Positions 51,502-60,834 of a stretch of 64,000 bases of DNA are shown piece after piece; position 1 is the first letter of the stretch, and each line of letters opens with the position of its first letter. The stretch is taken from the NCBI GenBank assembly GCA_050012855.1, contig JBEKGJ010000015.1, positions 25,093-89,092 of the forward strand, read 5' to 3'. A program made the position numbers and the translations under genes. This DNA is from JAJXZJ01 sp050012855. GTDB lineage: Bacteria; Verrucomicrobiota; Verrucomicrobiia; Limisphaerales; J093. The notes below the pieces were generated by a model. That model was not told the origin of the DNA. It saw only the letters and a program-made list of their open reading frames with translations, and did not search any database.

Positions 51502-54500
51502 TTAGGTTTTGGGCAAAATGACCGTGACACGACCGATGGTGCGCGTCAGCACTGGCCGGGCGGCGGCGCGCCGGCGTCGCTCCTCTTCGTCAGCGGCCGC
51601 CTTGGCGGCATCGGCGGCCTGCTTGGCCGAGTCGTCCTTTTGCACTGAGGCGGTGGCAGTGCCGCTGGCCACCGTCACCGTGCCGAAGCCGACCTGGCCA
51701 GAGGAGGTGCCGGTGACGTTTTGGGAGAGGATCGAGGCGTCCACGGACGATCCTTTGGCGGTGACGCTGCCGATGCCAATGATCGTGCCGGAAATCTTGC
51801 CGCCGCCCTCGACGGTGGCATTGCCCTGGGCCAGCGCGGTAACGCTGACATTCTGCGGCGTGGTGATCGTAATGTCCTGGCGGGCGAACGCCAGGCCGGT
51901 GATGTCGCCGGTGGCGTCGAGCACGACGTTGCCGCCGATCACGCCCGAATTGCCGGCGAGGATGTTGCCGATGTAAAGGGTGACCTTGTTGCCTTGCGCG
52001 TCGGTGGTGGCGGTGCCGGCGCGCAGCGTGACGGAGGCTGAGCTGTCATAGACGCCGCTGAGGGAAGTTTGCACGATGCCGCCGGAGTTGGCGTTGATGT
52101 TGCCTTGGGGCGTCTCGACCAGGATGTTGCCCGGGCTTCGGTCCGAGCCGGGGAAGCTGGTGGCCAGGATGCCGCTGCCGGGGATGGGTTGCGTGAGGAT
52201 GGAGGTCTGCCCGCTGACGGGGTCCACCACGACTTCATCAACGCGGACGTAGCCCAGGCCGCCGGTGCCGGCATCAATGTTGCCGGTTTCGGAGCGCACG
52301 GTGACGTTGCCGCCGTTATAGGCCGCGATGCGCGAGCCGCTGATCTCGATGTCCTTCTGGGCGACAACACTGACATTACCGCCGCCCGAGCTGTAAATGC
52401 CGTGCGGGACGCTCGAACTCTCGGACACTTCGGTCGAACCGACCAGCACGCCGCCGCCGGCCTGCACCTGGATGTTGCCGCTGCTTTCGGAGGCAATCGC
52501 CGAGGAGAACAAGGTCAGGTCGCCCGTCAACGTGATCTGGATGTCTGCGCCCCGCGCCGAGATGGCGGCGAGGGCCGGGTTGGCTCCCGGGCCCAGCGAA
52601 CGGACGCCGGCCGTGACGCCGAGGTCCAGGCTCTGCGCTTGAATCACCAGTTTTCCCGGGCCGCCAATCTGGTAGCCGGCCGAGCTGGCAGGCACATTCT
52701 GGCTCGCGGCATAGAGGGCGCGCAGCACGTCCGCCGGCGCGAACTGCGCACTGGTCGGCTGAGTGATGATCAGACCCGTGATGGGGTCCGTCATGGGTTG
52801 CTGCGTGAGGGGATCGATCACATAGACCTGTGGGTTGAGCAGGGCGTTGAGGACGTCCTGACTCATCCGCCCATCGTAGGCGAGCCGCTGGGTCACCGCG
52901 CTGTAACTGAAACTCAACAGGCCGGAAATGGACGGGTAGATCTGTTGCAGCAGAGCGAAGTTGGGCGCGGTGGTCAGCGGTTCAAAGGTCCAGGAATTGC
53001 GGTTCCAAATCTGCCCGGCCACCTGGAGCAGGGTCACATCCGTCGGGGCCAGGTTTTGCCCCACGAAACTGGAATTGATCAGGTCGCCGCCGACCTTGAA
53101 CACGGTGGCCTTGGGGGCACCGACCGTGATGTCCTGAACCGTGCCAGAGATATTCAGCCGCACCGGGTTGGGGTCGTTAAGATGTACCGGGACACTCGCG
53201 TGGTCGTTGATGCCGAACTGGCCGGCGAGGGTGCCGGGGGCGGTGTCATACCGGCTGGAACCGCTGTCCGACATTACCAGGTTGTGGGTGTTGCCGCTGA
53301 CGGTGCTGGCGAAACCGCCGCCGCCCGTAGTCGTGACGCTCAGGTTGCCCACCGGGGACGGAAACAGCGTCACGTTGTTGCCCAGCAACAGCCCGCCCGC
53401 GCCGGCGGTGATGGAGAGACTCGGCGGATACAGCGAGGGAATGGACGACTCGTTCCGGTTGCGCGGCAACGCAGCGCCGAGCAGTTCTACTGACTGCAGG
53501 CCGATCAGGGTGACGCTGGCCGCTGGATCGTAATCGAACAGATGTTTGGTGGGTGCGCTCGCCCCACCCTGCCCGTTGAAAATGCCGTTCGGGTTGCGCA
53601 CCTCCTGCAGGTAGATGTTATTGGCGGTGACCGCCCAGTCCCCCTTGACCAGGCTCAACGCGATTTGCTGGGAAATGCTGCCGGCGTTTTGATCTGCCGT
53701 CATCGTACCCTGCCCGTTGGCCACCACGTAATGGCCGTAAATGCTGCCCCCGGCCTGCAACGTCACATTGCCCGGCTGCGGACCGAAGGCGCCGCTGCCG
53801 CCGTCGCTATCCAGGCCCGTGGACGACGTCGGCAGATAACTGACGATGTCCTTGCCGGCCGTGATCGTGACATCGCCGCCGGCCGCCGTGCTGATGCCGC
53901 CCAACTGCGCATTGGGCGTGTAGCCATCGCCCACCGTGCTGAAGACGTAGCCGTTGCGCAACTTGCCACAATTGACCGTGCCGGCCAGGGCCTGCACGTC
54001 AATGCTGCCGCCGCCGATGGTCCGGATGGCCCCGCCTCCCGTGGTGACGCCACTTCCGACGGTGATGTCCTGGCCAGCGGTCAGATGGATCGAACCGTCG
54101 GCGGTTTCCAGAAACCCGCTTCCGGACAACTGGATGCTGCCCTGGCCCGGAACCGCCTTGGTCGGATCCACGAAATCGGTGCCCGCGACCATGGTGACCG
54201 ACCAGCCTTGCCCGCCGCGAATGCCGGCTTGGTCAGCCACCAGAATGTTCTGTCCCGCCTCCAACGTGAGCGTGCTGTTGGGCTGGATGGCCGCGCCCAG
54301 GTCCCAGAGCGTGTTGACGCTGATGGTATTCCTCGCCTGGAGGGTGATCTGCGAGAAGCTGCTGAACGCGGAGACATTCAGCGTCAGTTGCGAGGGCGCA
54401 TCCCCAACCCCGATGGTGCCCGAGCCGACGGTGCCAGAGCCGCTGCCAACCAACGTGATGTTGTCCGGATCAATCGTGAGCCCGCCGTCCTTCCAACCGG

Positions 54501-55569
54501 TGACCGCTTGCCCCGAAACCGCAGAATGGATGGCGGACATCTGGCTGGCGGAGAGTTCCACCTGCCCGCCATTGCCGCCCTGCACGCCGCCCGCGACGTT
54601 GATTTGCGAGCCGGGCTGGTCCGTGAACTGGCCGCCGGATTTGAGCGTAATGTTGCCGCCGGGGCTGGCGCCGCTGGCATCACCCTGCGCTTGCAGGGAC
54701 GAGCCGGCTTCGAGGTTAATGCTGTCGCTGGCCACCAGTTCGATGACGCCATTCTGTTCCCGGACGGAATTAGCCTGGACCAGACCGCCCTGGTTCACCA
54801 CTTGGGCGCACAGGGCAATGGTGCCGGCGTCTGCGACGACGCGACCGTGGTTGTCCACCGAGCCGGCCGGCAGGGTGACATGCGCGGTCAAACCGAGCCC
54901 GTCAGGGCGCGTGGAAACCGAAACTTCCTTGCCCGCATAAAGGCCGATGATCCCTCCCGGGGCAACGAGGTCGCCACGGTTCTCGACCTCGTCGGCGATC
55001 AGGAATATCGCCCCGCCATCGGTGGTGCGGATGGCGCCGTAGTTGACGATCGGCACATGGGGCGGCGGGCTGCCCAGGCTCCAGGCGCTGCCACTCAGCG
55101 AGAAGTCCGCGGGCGCCGGGGCCGTGGTGGCCAGGAAGCCGGCGGCCTTCACGGACGCATTGGGACCGAAGAAAAAGCCGGCCTGATTCTGCAGCACCAC
55201 GAAACCGTTGGCGTTCAAGTTGCCGAAGATTTGCGAAGGATCGGCGGAGTTGATCTGGTTCCAGACAATCGAAGTCGGCGAAGGCTGAACGAAGGTCGTG
55301 GTTTCACCGGGGGCGATGTTGAAACTGCCCCATTGGAGAACGGCGCGGCCGGACACCTGCACTTGCAGGTTCGGACCAGTCGAAGTGATGGTCGCGCTGC
55401 CGGCGACGACTTGACCACCAACCGGGTTGGGCCACGCTTCAAGTTCTCCCAGAGCGAAGCCCACCGTCGCGGCCAGCAGCGTCCAGCGGGCGCTGCCGTC
55501 CGGGAAACGGGAGATCCTTGTTCGCGCGCCTCTCCGCGTGGAGGGTGTCGCACCGAAGTCCTCGTTCAT
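51502..55569 (-). CDS. Two-partner secretion exoprotein TpsA, filamentous haemagglutinin type
   Basis: 1355 residues. After a signal-like start (WTLLAATVGFALGELEAWP) comes the TPS/FHA N-terminal domain, about 50-180: VAGSATITSTGPNLQVQVSG, LQWGSFNIAPGETTTFVQPS, IVWNQINSADPSQIFGNLNA and NGFVVLQNQAGFFFGPNASV, the recognition region for a TpsB pore. The rest is a long, imperfect right-handed beta-helix rich in Gly, Asn and Thr (GGGSIDVQALAGTV, GGDVTITAGKDIVSYL, GGNVTVRSETGNIDAGTGG). The C-terminus ends in an Ala/Lys/Arg-rich coil (DAAKAAADEEERRRRAA). It is secreted through the partner encoded upstream and probably serves as an adhesin or surface filament. Confidence 0.87.
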   Translation of the reverse strand: MNEDFGATPSTRRGARTRISRFPDGSARWTLLAATVGFALGELEAWPNPVGGQVVAGSATITSTGPNLQVQVSGRAVLQWGSFNIAPGETTTFVQPSPTSIVWNQINSADPSQIFGNLNANGFVVLQNQAGFFFGPNASVKAAGFLATTAPAPADFSLSGSAWSLGSPPPHVPIVNYGAIRTTDGGAIFLIADEVENRGDLVAPGGIIGLYAGKEVSVSTRPDGLGLTAHVTLPAGSVDNHGRVVADAGTIALCAQVVNQGGLVQANSVREQNGVIELVASDSINLEAGSSLQAQGDASGASPGGNITLKSGGQFTDQPGSQINVAGGVQGGNGGQVELSASQMSAIHSAVSGQAVTGWKDGGLTIDPDNITLVGSGSGTVGSGTIGVGDAPSQLTLNVSAFSSFSQITLQARNTISVNTLWDLGAAIQPNSTLTLEAGQNILVADQAGIRGGQGWSVTMVAGTDFVDPTKAVPGQGSIQLSGSGFLETADGSIHLTAGQDITVGSGVTTGGGAIRTIGGGSIDVQALAGTVNCGKLRNGYVFSTVGDGYTPNAQLGGISTAAGGDVTITAGKDIVSYLPTSSTGLDSDGGSGAFGPQPGNVTLQAGGSIYGHYVVANGQGTMTADQNAGSISQQIALSLVKGDWAVTANNIYLQEVRNPNGIFNGQGGASAPTKHLFDYDPAASVTLIGLQSVELLGAALPRNRNESSIPSLYPPSLSITAGAGGLLLGNNVTLFPSPVGNLSVTTTGGGGFASTVSGNTHNLVMSDSGSSRYDTAPGTLAGQFGINDHASVPVHLNDPNPVRLNISGTVQDITVGAPKATVFKVGGDLINSSFVGQNLAPTDVTLLQVAGQIWNRNSWTFEPLTTAPNFALLQQIYPSISGLLSFSYSAVTQRLAYDGRMSQDVLNALLNPQVYVIDPLTQQPMTDPITGLIITQPTSAQFAPADVLRALYAASQNVPASSAGYQIGGPGKLVIQAQSLDLGVTAGVRSLGPGANPALAAISARGADIQITLTGDLTLFSSAIASESSGNIQVQAGGGVLVGSTEVSESSSVPHGIYSSGGGNVSVVAQKDIEISGSRIAAYNGGNVTVRSETGNIDAGTGGLGYVRVDEVVVDPVSGQTSILTQPIPGSGILATSFPGSDRSPGNILVETPQGNINANSGGIVQTSLSGVYDSSASVTLRAGTATTDAQGNKVTLYIGNILAGNSGVIGGNVVLDATGDITGLAFARQDITITTPQNVSVTALAQGNATVEGGGKISGTIIGIGSVTAKGSSVDASILSQNVTGTSSGQVGFGTVTVASGTATASVQKDDSAKQAADAAKAAADEEERRRRAAARPVLTRTIGRVTVILPKT

Positions 55570-55719
55570 GGGTTCAAGATGGGTTGAATTGCTCGCTCGC
55601 GCTGCTCAGCCCACCGGAGCAGCCCGTATCAGAACGTCCTAGCTTAGGGAGCGCTTCGGCCGGCGGGAAGGGCAGGACTGAAACAAATAGGTTACAGTCA
55701 TGTGTCTTCTTCGCCGGGA

Positions 55720-58461
55720 CTAAAAGGACACGCCGAAGCTGAAGTGGCTCATGACATCCCCCGCCCGCACGGTGCCGGCGTCGAGCAGGGGCACGCCCAC
55801 GGCGGCCCGCAAGTCCATCAGCTCCCCGACAAACAGATTGACGCCGGCGCCGACGCCCCACAATCGCATGGGGGAGGTCCGTCCTTGTGGATCGAGCAGA
55901 TAGGCCTGACCATAATCCACAAACACGGCTCCGCGCATTCGCATGGGCGTGTTGCCGTTCACCAGGCCCAGGGTCCACGTGGGCGTGCGCGGTTCGCAGA
56001 CGACCCGCCAGCCCAGGTCGCCATACACCTCGCCTTCGTGGTAGCCGCGGACCCCGGCCGTCCCGCCAATGCCGAATTGCTCGTTGCTGATCAGCGGTTG
56101 GTTCGCCCATTGCCCGTCGGCGCGGAGCGACACCGTCCAGTCCCCATAAATCCGTTCAACCCGCCCCAGGCTGGCGACCACGGTTACATAGCGTCCGTCG
56201 CCTTGCGCCGAATCGGTGACGTTCGTGAACGAGCTTCGTTGGGACATTCCCGGGAAACTGAAATTGGCGTTTACGCCCAACCCCGCGGTCGTCGTGCCCC
56301 TTGGGTCCGTGCGCGAGCCGTCCCAGCGGATGGCCAGGGGCAGGTACTCCACGCTCTTTTCGCGCGTGGGCTGGGGCGAGGGAACGGTGGACTCGGTGGT
56401 CGTAGGCGGGTTGCCCGGGATTTCGGGAGGGATCGTCGAGATGAAGGTGAAGATGTTCGTTGCATAACTGGTCAAACGATAGGTTTTGTAATCGGCGCCG
56501 AAAGACACGGCGGACTTGATTTTGGCGAACTCCGGCAATGGCCACTGGACCCGCCAGCCCAGGTCCGCGTTTTCCGTCAGGTCCTCCGCGCTGTCCTGCG
56601 AGTAAATGGCGAACGGGGGCGGCGCCACCTGCTGGGGATCGGTATATTTGACGGCCGTGTCCGTAGTCGAACGGCTGGCGTAGATCGTCAGATCGGGGCG
56701 GGCGCCGACGGGCGGCAACTGAAACTGGCGGGTCGCCTCATTATACCCGAAGGCCGCCGGTTTGTCCGCCACCTCGGCCGGCAGTGAACTCGGCGCGCTC
56801 AACGGCAGCCGATAAAACCCGCTGTAATTGGCAATCAGCGGCTGGTCGTAAAAGGCCGGCATCTGGTCCGCGATCTTCATCGCCTGCGGGGAGAACCCGT
56901 ATTGGAAACCGATCGAGTGCTCCTGTTGCCAGAGGTTGTCGTACTGGATCGAGCTGTTAATCCGGAGATTGGGCGTGCCGGGGGTGTTCTGGTTGTTGAG
57001 TTCGAACCGCCCATGCAAGGGCAGTCGGTCTTCCACCCGCAGTTGCAGGGTGCTGGTACCCTCCACTGGTCCTGGCAGGAGCTCGGGGTAGATCTGGCGG
57101 TCCCGATTGGCATTGGCGCGGTCCAATTCAGCCTGGAGCAGTTTGTCCACCAGGAAAGTATTGGTCGTCAGCCCGGGCAGGGCCTGCATGACGTTGTTGC
57201 TGCTGAAGTAATGGTTCCGGACAACGCGAATTTCCGCCAGCCGACCCTCGGTGACTTTGAGCAGCACGATCCCATTGGTGTCGAGCGTCTGTTGGGGCAG
57301 CCCGACGATGACCGTGGCGTAGCCGCGTTCGCGGTAGGCCATTTGCAGGGTGCTCTGGGCGGCACGGATCGTGTCAAACGTGACCCCCTCTCCGGTGAAA
57401 CGGCGGAGGATGTCTTTCACGGTCTTTGGCGGCAGGAGTGTGTTGCCCTGCACATCATAACCACTGACTTTGAACTTGGGCCGTGCTGGCGAGGCCGCTG
57501 CCTTCGGCGGGGCGGCATTGTTCGTGGGCGTCGTGGCGGCCAGGATGCTCCCCGCCGCGAGCAAGCAGCCGAGCCAACCGACGAGGATCGGGAGGGCGGC
57601 CGCGAGGCGCCGGAGCGGGCGACCCGGCTTTTCAGCCGCTTTGAACACCTTGCGTCGCCACTCGCTGGGCGTCATCCCAAATCGCTTTTTGAACATGGTG
57701 TTAAACAGTCCCAAGTGATGAAAGCCACTCTCCAGGGCGACCTCGATCACCTTGGTCTCGGAATTAGCGAGCAAATCTCGGGCGCGCAGCAGGCGCGCTT
57801 CCGTTTGGCGCGCGCGCCAGGACGTGCCGAAATGCCGCTGAAAAAGCCGGCTGAAGTGTCGCCGGCTGCAGCCGACCGTGCGCGCCAGCTCCGCCGGTGG
57901 GCGGCTGAGCAGTTCGGCCTCGGTCAGTTCCAGACACACGCGCCGAAACCGGTCCTCCGTGCCACTCGTGGGGACGGGTTGCGCCGGCCGGGTCAACGCC
58001 GTTTCCCCCGCCACCGCGGTGGTGAAGAGCATGAGGACCTGCAGGCGCAACAGGAGCGGCTGGGGTTCGGGCGCCTCGGACAGCTCGGCCAGGCGCAGCG
58101 CGATGGCATGGCCGGCGGGAAAAAACCGGGCCATGGCCATCGGCTGAGCCACGAGTTGCTCGATCCGGCTCCGCTCATCCAGGGTGGCCACTGCCGCCAG
58201 ACTTTCCAGCGGGACGGTGATCACGAGAATCTCCACGGCATTCAACTGACTGGCGATCAGTTGGCCCGATTCCCGGGCGGGGATGAGCAGCACGTCTCCG
58301 GGTGAGAGCGAGCGTGCGGCCGTCGGCCCCCGCCAGTAGCCTTCGCCCGCGACCACGCGCAGGAACAGCCAGCCGCCGGTGGGGCGGGACCATTCCATGC
58401 CGGCCGCCAGGCTCACCCGGCGAAGCGGCGGAGAGGGCGATGACTTCATTCCGGCGCCCAT
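55720..58461 (-). CDS. AraC regulator fused to TpsB outer-membrane transporter
   Basis: 913 residues in one frame. Residues about 10-165 are a cupin-like AraC sensor domain (GGWLFLRVVAGEGYW, SLSPGDVLLIPARESG). Residues about 175-270 are a complete AraC-type double helix-turn-helix (CSRRHFSRLFQRHFGTSWRA, LESGFHHLGLFNTMFKKRFG, MTPSEWRR). Then a basic stretch and hydrophobic core (RPLRRLAAALPILVGWLGCL, 281-300) look like a signal peptide. From about 330: POTRA domains (VSGYDVQGNTLLPPKTVKDI) and an Omp85-like barrel with the VRGY motif (GTAGVRGYHEGEVYG) ending FSFGVSF. A GTG at 57648 (residue 272) could start a separate TpsB with an ordinary signal peptide. Translocates the TpsA encoded next. Confidence 0.85.
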   Translation of the reverse strand: MGAGMKSSPSPPLRRVSLAAGMEWSRPTGGWLFLRVVAGEGYWRGPTAARSLSPGDVLLIPARESGQLIASQLNAVEILVITVPLESLAAVATLDERSRIEQLVAQPMAMARFFPAGHAIALRLAELSEAPEPQPLLLRLQVLMLFTTAVAGETALTRPAQPVPTSGTEDRFRRVCLELTEAELLSRPPAELARTVGCSRRHFSRLFQRHFGTSWRARQTEARLLRARDLLANSETKVIEVALESGFHHLGLFNTMFKKRFGMTPSEWRRKVFKAAEKPGRPLRRLAAALPILVGWLGCLLAAGSILAATTPTNNAAPPKAAASPARPKFKVSGYDVQGNTLLPPKTVKDILRRFTGEGVTFDTIRAAQSTLQMAYRERGYATVIVGLPQQTLDTNGIVLLKVTEGRLAEIRVVRNHYFSSNNVMQALPGLTTNTFLVDKLLQAELDRANANRDRQIYPELLPGPVEGTSTLQLRVEDRLPLHGRFELNNQNTPGTPNLRINSSIQYDNLWQQEHSIGFQYGFSPQAMKIADQMPAFYDQPLIANYSGFYRLPLSAPSSLPAEVADKPAAFGYNEATRQFQLPPVGARPDLTIYASRSTTDTAVKYTDPQQVAPPPFAIYSQDSAEDLTENADLGWRVQWPLPEFAKIKSAVSFGADYKTYRLTSYATNIFTFISTIPPEIPGNPPTTTESTVPSPQPTREKSVEYLPLAIRWDGSRTDPRGTTTAGLGVNANFSFPGMSQRSSFTNVTDSAQGDGRYVTVVASLGRVERIYGDWTVSLRADGQWANQPLISNEQFGIGGTAGVRGYHEGEVYGDLGWRVVCEPRTPTWTLGLVNGNTPMRMRGAVFVDYGQAYLLDPQGRTSPMRLWGVGAGVNLFVGELMDLRAAVGVPLLDAGTVRAGDVMSHFSFGVSF

Positions 58462-58507
58462 CCTGAGGGGGCCGGGTTACAATCCGGTGACGGACGAGCA
58501 ACCAACG

Positions 58508-58545
58508 GGAAAAGAAAACAGTGCGGATATCGCTATCCGCACTGT
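58508..58545 (-). terminator. Rho-independent terminator, minus strand
   Basis: A perfect 12-bp stem (ACAGTGCGGATA/TATCCGCACTGT, 58518-58545) with a 4-nt loop is followed on the minus strand by TTTTCTTTT. It ends the transcript of the gene at 58575-59711 and separates it from the secretion operon, whose first codon is at 58461. Confidence 0.85.
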
Positions 58546-58574
58546 CCGAATTCCGAAGATGCTTGGCGGGGATC

Positions 58575-59711
58575 TTAGTGGGCGATGGGCGACCCGTCCG
58601 TGCTGCGGCTCACGTTCATCGAACTGATCGCGATGGCCTTCGGCTGGTCACTGTCGCCGTTCGGGGTGATCGCCGCGACTTCGGCCTGGATGTACTTCGC
58701 GAACCCGTAGGTGGGGTTGGTCACGTAGGTGATCACGGCGGCGGCGGCATCATTGCGGTACATTACGCTCTCATAGCTCCAGAAGCTGTAGGCGCCGTTG
58801 CGCGCCGCCCCGGCGGTATAGCGCACGCCGTTGTAGGTCAACCAAGGGCCGGCGCCGGCCGCCTGGCCATTCACCCAGCCGGTCAGGCCCTGGGCGTCAC
58901 TCACGCCGAGGTAGCCGATGACACTGACGTTACTGCCGTTGTCCGTGGCCGCCCACGTGTTCATGTTGTCCCTGACATTGCCGCCGCTGCTGAAACCAAC
59001 CGTGTCCACCACGACGTGATTCGGCGTGTGCGTTGCGTCCCACTTGTACTGGACCAGGGCGCCGCCGATGCCGTAGAGCGTATCGGCCGTCGTCTCCAAG
59101 CGCGTGCCCGACCCGGGATAGCGACCACAGAGATAGACCTTGCTCATGTCGGCGACGTTGCCGGTGAAGAGCGCCAGTTGCTCGCTGCCGTTAGAGAAGA
59201 GCTGCTGCAGTTGCTGGTTCGCCACATTCACCAGACCCGCGGCGCTGTTGGGGCCCTTGGCAAAGACAAACGGCTGAATCCCAACTTGGACGTAGTTCAA
59301 GGTCGTGGTCTGATAATCCGTGCTGCTCTGGAAGCTGTCGGCCATCGAGATGTCGGCCTTGGCGTTGAACGAGACGCCGCCCGTGGTGATGAACGGATGG
59401 TCCGGCACGGTGCCGGGCGTGCTTCCTTGGAGCGACTGGATGCCCTCGGTCGAGCCGTCCCAGCCCAAGAAGACGTTGACGGTGGTCGTGCCGAAGAGGT
59501 CATTCATCGTACCAGTAAACGTCTCGTAGGAGGCACCGTCGGTCCCGGTCTGGGTGAAGGAGCCGTGATTCTGCGTGTAGGTGTCCTTGACCGCCAAGAT
59601 GGCGACGGCCCGGAACGCGGTAGAGCCGACGATGTGCAGGTTGATGTCCGCGAGGGCCGAGGAGGCGCAGGCGAACCCGGCTGCCAAGGCGATGATGGAG
59701 TTGGTATTCAT
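58575..59711 (-). CDS. Secreted protein with PstS-like features
   Basis: 378 residues from ATG 59711 with signal peptide MNTNSIIALAAGFACASSAL. The mature start INLHIVGSTAFRAVAILAV resembles the phosphate-binding loop region of PstS-type proteins (GSTAF). Later blocks are YVQVGIQPFVFAKGPNSAAG, VYLCGRYPGSGTRLETTADT and YSFWSYESVMYRNDAAAAV. This type of secreted protein often neighbours PEP-CTERM proteins in Verrucomicrobia; an exact ligand is uncertain. A Pit phosphate transporter gene is 3 kb away. Ends with a clear terminator. Confidence 0.6.
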   Translation of the reverse strand: MNTNSIIALAAGFACASSALADINLHIVGSTAFRAVAILAVKDTYTQNHGSFTQTGTDGASYETFTGTMNDLFGTTTVNVFLGWDGSTEGIQSLQGSTPGTVPDHPFITTGGVSFNAKADISMADSFQSSTDYQTTTLNYVQVGIQPFVFAKGPNSAAGLVNVANQQLQQLFSNGSEQLALFTGNVADMSKVYLCGRYPGSGTRLETTADTLYGIGGALVQYKWDATHTPNHVVVDTVGFSSGGNVRDNMNTWAATDNGSNVSVIGYLGVSDAQGLTGWVNGQAAGAGPWLTYNGVRYTAGAARNGAYSFWSYESVMYRNDAAAAVITYVTNPTYGFAKYIQAEVAAITPNGDSDQPKAIAISSMNVSRSTDGSPIAH

Positions 59712-59780
59712 GGTTATTATGGTATTGGGGTTAGCGTGAGAGTTTTGCTTTGGGTTTTCGGTTTCTGAGTGCGAGCGCAC

Positions 59781-60587
59781 TTAGATCTTGCGTACCAGAC
59801 GACGCGCGCCGGCGAAACCGAGGAAGGCCAGCCCGGCCAGGGCGTAAGTCGAGGGTTCAGGTGTGGGAGTGTACGTGATCGTGCCGTTGGGGGCCACGTC
59901 GAAGGTCCCCACCAACGTCGCCGCCCCGGGGGTTCCGGTGGTGTCCGTGGGTTTCAGTTCATAGAAACTCATCTGCTGGTCGGTCGCGCCCGCGCTGAAG
60001 CCCGTGGGCAGGGTGCTCTCGATGTTGCCCTGAAATGTCCCCCCGAAATTGCCAGTGCCAGTATGGGTCATGGCGTAGGTGTAGGACTTGTCGAGGGAGC
60101 TGCCGCTGGGCACGATGGTGAGAGCGTTGTTGGCCAGCAGCGTCACGTTCTGCAACGACAGGCTCACCGCCGTGTTGAGATTGCCGCCGAACGTGACGAT
60201 CTTGCTCGAGGTCTGCCCGAGGATGCCTGAGCTCTTGTTCTGCCAGGCGGTTGTGATCGGGTCCGTGGCGAATATGCTCTTCCAATCCGCCGAGTTCGGA
60301 TCGCCGATGGTGCCCGAGGCAGACCACGAAATACCATCAAGGTCTGACCCGTAAACCCCGGTCAGGTAGGAGGCATTAATGGTCTTGGCCGAATTGAAGG
60401 TGGTGTAGGATCCCAGATCCAACACCAGGTCCGGTTTGCCGGCCATACGAAAGCCCAGCATGATGTCCTGCGTGTTGTTGTATCCCACCCAAGTCTGGGC
60501 GAACATGGCAACCGGGGCCACGACCACCGCCGCGAGAGCGGGGCCCATTACCGACCTGGTATGCTGCTGCAGATTTGTTTTGTTCAT
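59781..60587 (-). CDS. PEP-CTERM sorting-domain protein
   Basis: 268 residues. Signal-like N-terminus (VMGPALAAVVVAPVAMFAQT), then a mature region containing WVGYNNTQDIMLGFRMAGKP and LVLDLGSYTTFNS. The end is the textbook PEP-CTERM signal: TPEPSTYALAGLAFLGFAGA then RRLVRKI (PEP motif, membrane stretch, basic tail), used by exosortases to sort proteins to the cell surface or extracellular matrix. No exosortase gene is in the window. A related gene without the tail follows at 60835. Confidence 0.87.
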   Translation of the reverse strand: MNKTNLQQHTRSVMGPALAAVVVAPVAMFAQTWVGYNNTQDIMLGFRMAGKPDLVLDLGSYTTFNSAKTINASYLTGVYGSDLDGISWSASGTIGDPNSADWKSIFATDPITTAWQNKSSGILGQTSSKIVTFGGNLNTAVSLSLQNVTLLANNALTIVPSGSSLDKSYTYAMTHTGTGNFGGTFQGNIESTLPTGFSAGATDQQMSFYELKPTDTTGTPGAATLVGTFDVAPNGTITYTPTPEPSTYALAGLAFLGFAGARRLVRKI

Positions 60588-60779
60588 ACGTTGTGTTGTT
60601 TCCGAGTCTTGTTCTGTTTGCGGTGGTCCCCACCGTATCCGCGCCGTCAGACTGCCGAACCGAACGGTCTGTTACTAACAGTTTGCCGCCATTTGAAGTC
60701 ATGTTCCGGCCAGCGATGCACTTGCCCAACGTATTCATCGTCAACTTGTTGCCGCCTCGCCCTTCCGCCCTTTTCGCGG

Positions 60780-60797
60780 CTGTCACCCTAATGTCAC
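60780..60797 (+). promoter_or_regulatory. Candidate Pho-box-like direct repeat
   Basis: CTGTCAC (60780-60786), a 4-nt spacer, then ATGTCAC (60791-60797): an 11-bp direct repeat as in PhoB sites. It lies about 190 bp upstream of the PEP-CTERM gene but in the opposite orientation, so its relevance is uncertain. Confidence 0.3.
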
Positions 60798-60834
60798 CGG
60801 CGAAACTGCGGGGGAATCCCCGTTTTGAGGACGT

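Noticed and set aside
52069..55587. Two long plus-strand frames opposite the TpsA gene
   Set aside because: They mirror the repetitive beta-helix gene, have skewed composition and no recognisable domain.
60795..60830. Terminator at the GGGGGAATCCCC hairpin near 60810
   Set aside because: A stem exists, but no T run follows on the minus strand, where the gene ends.
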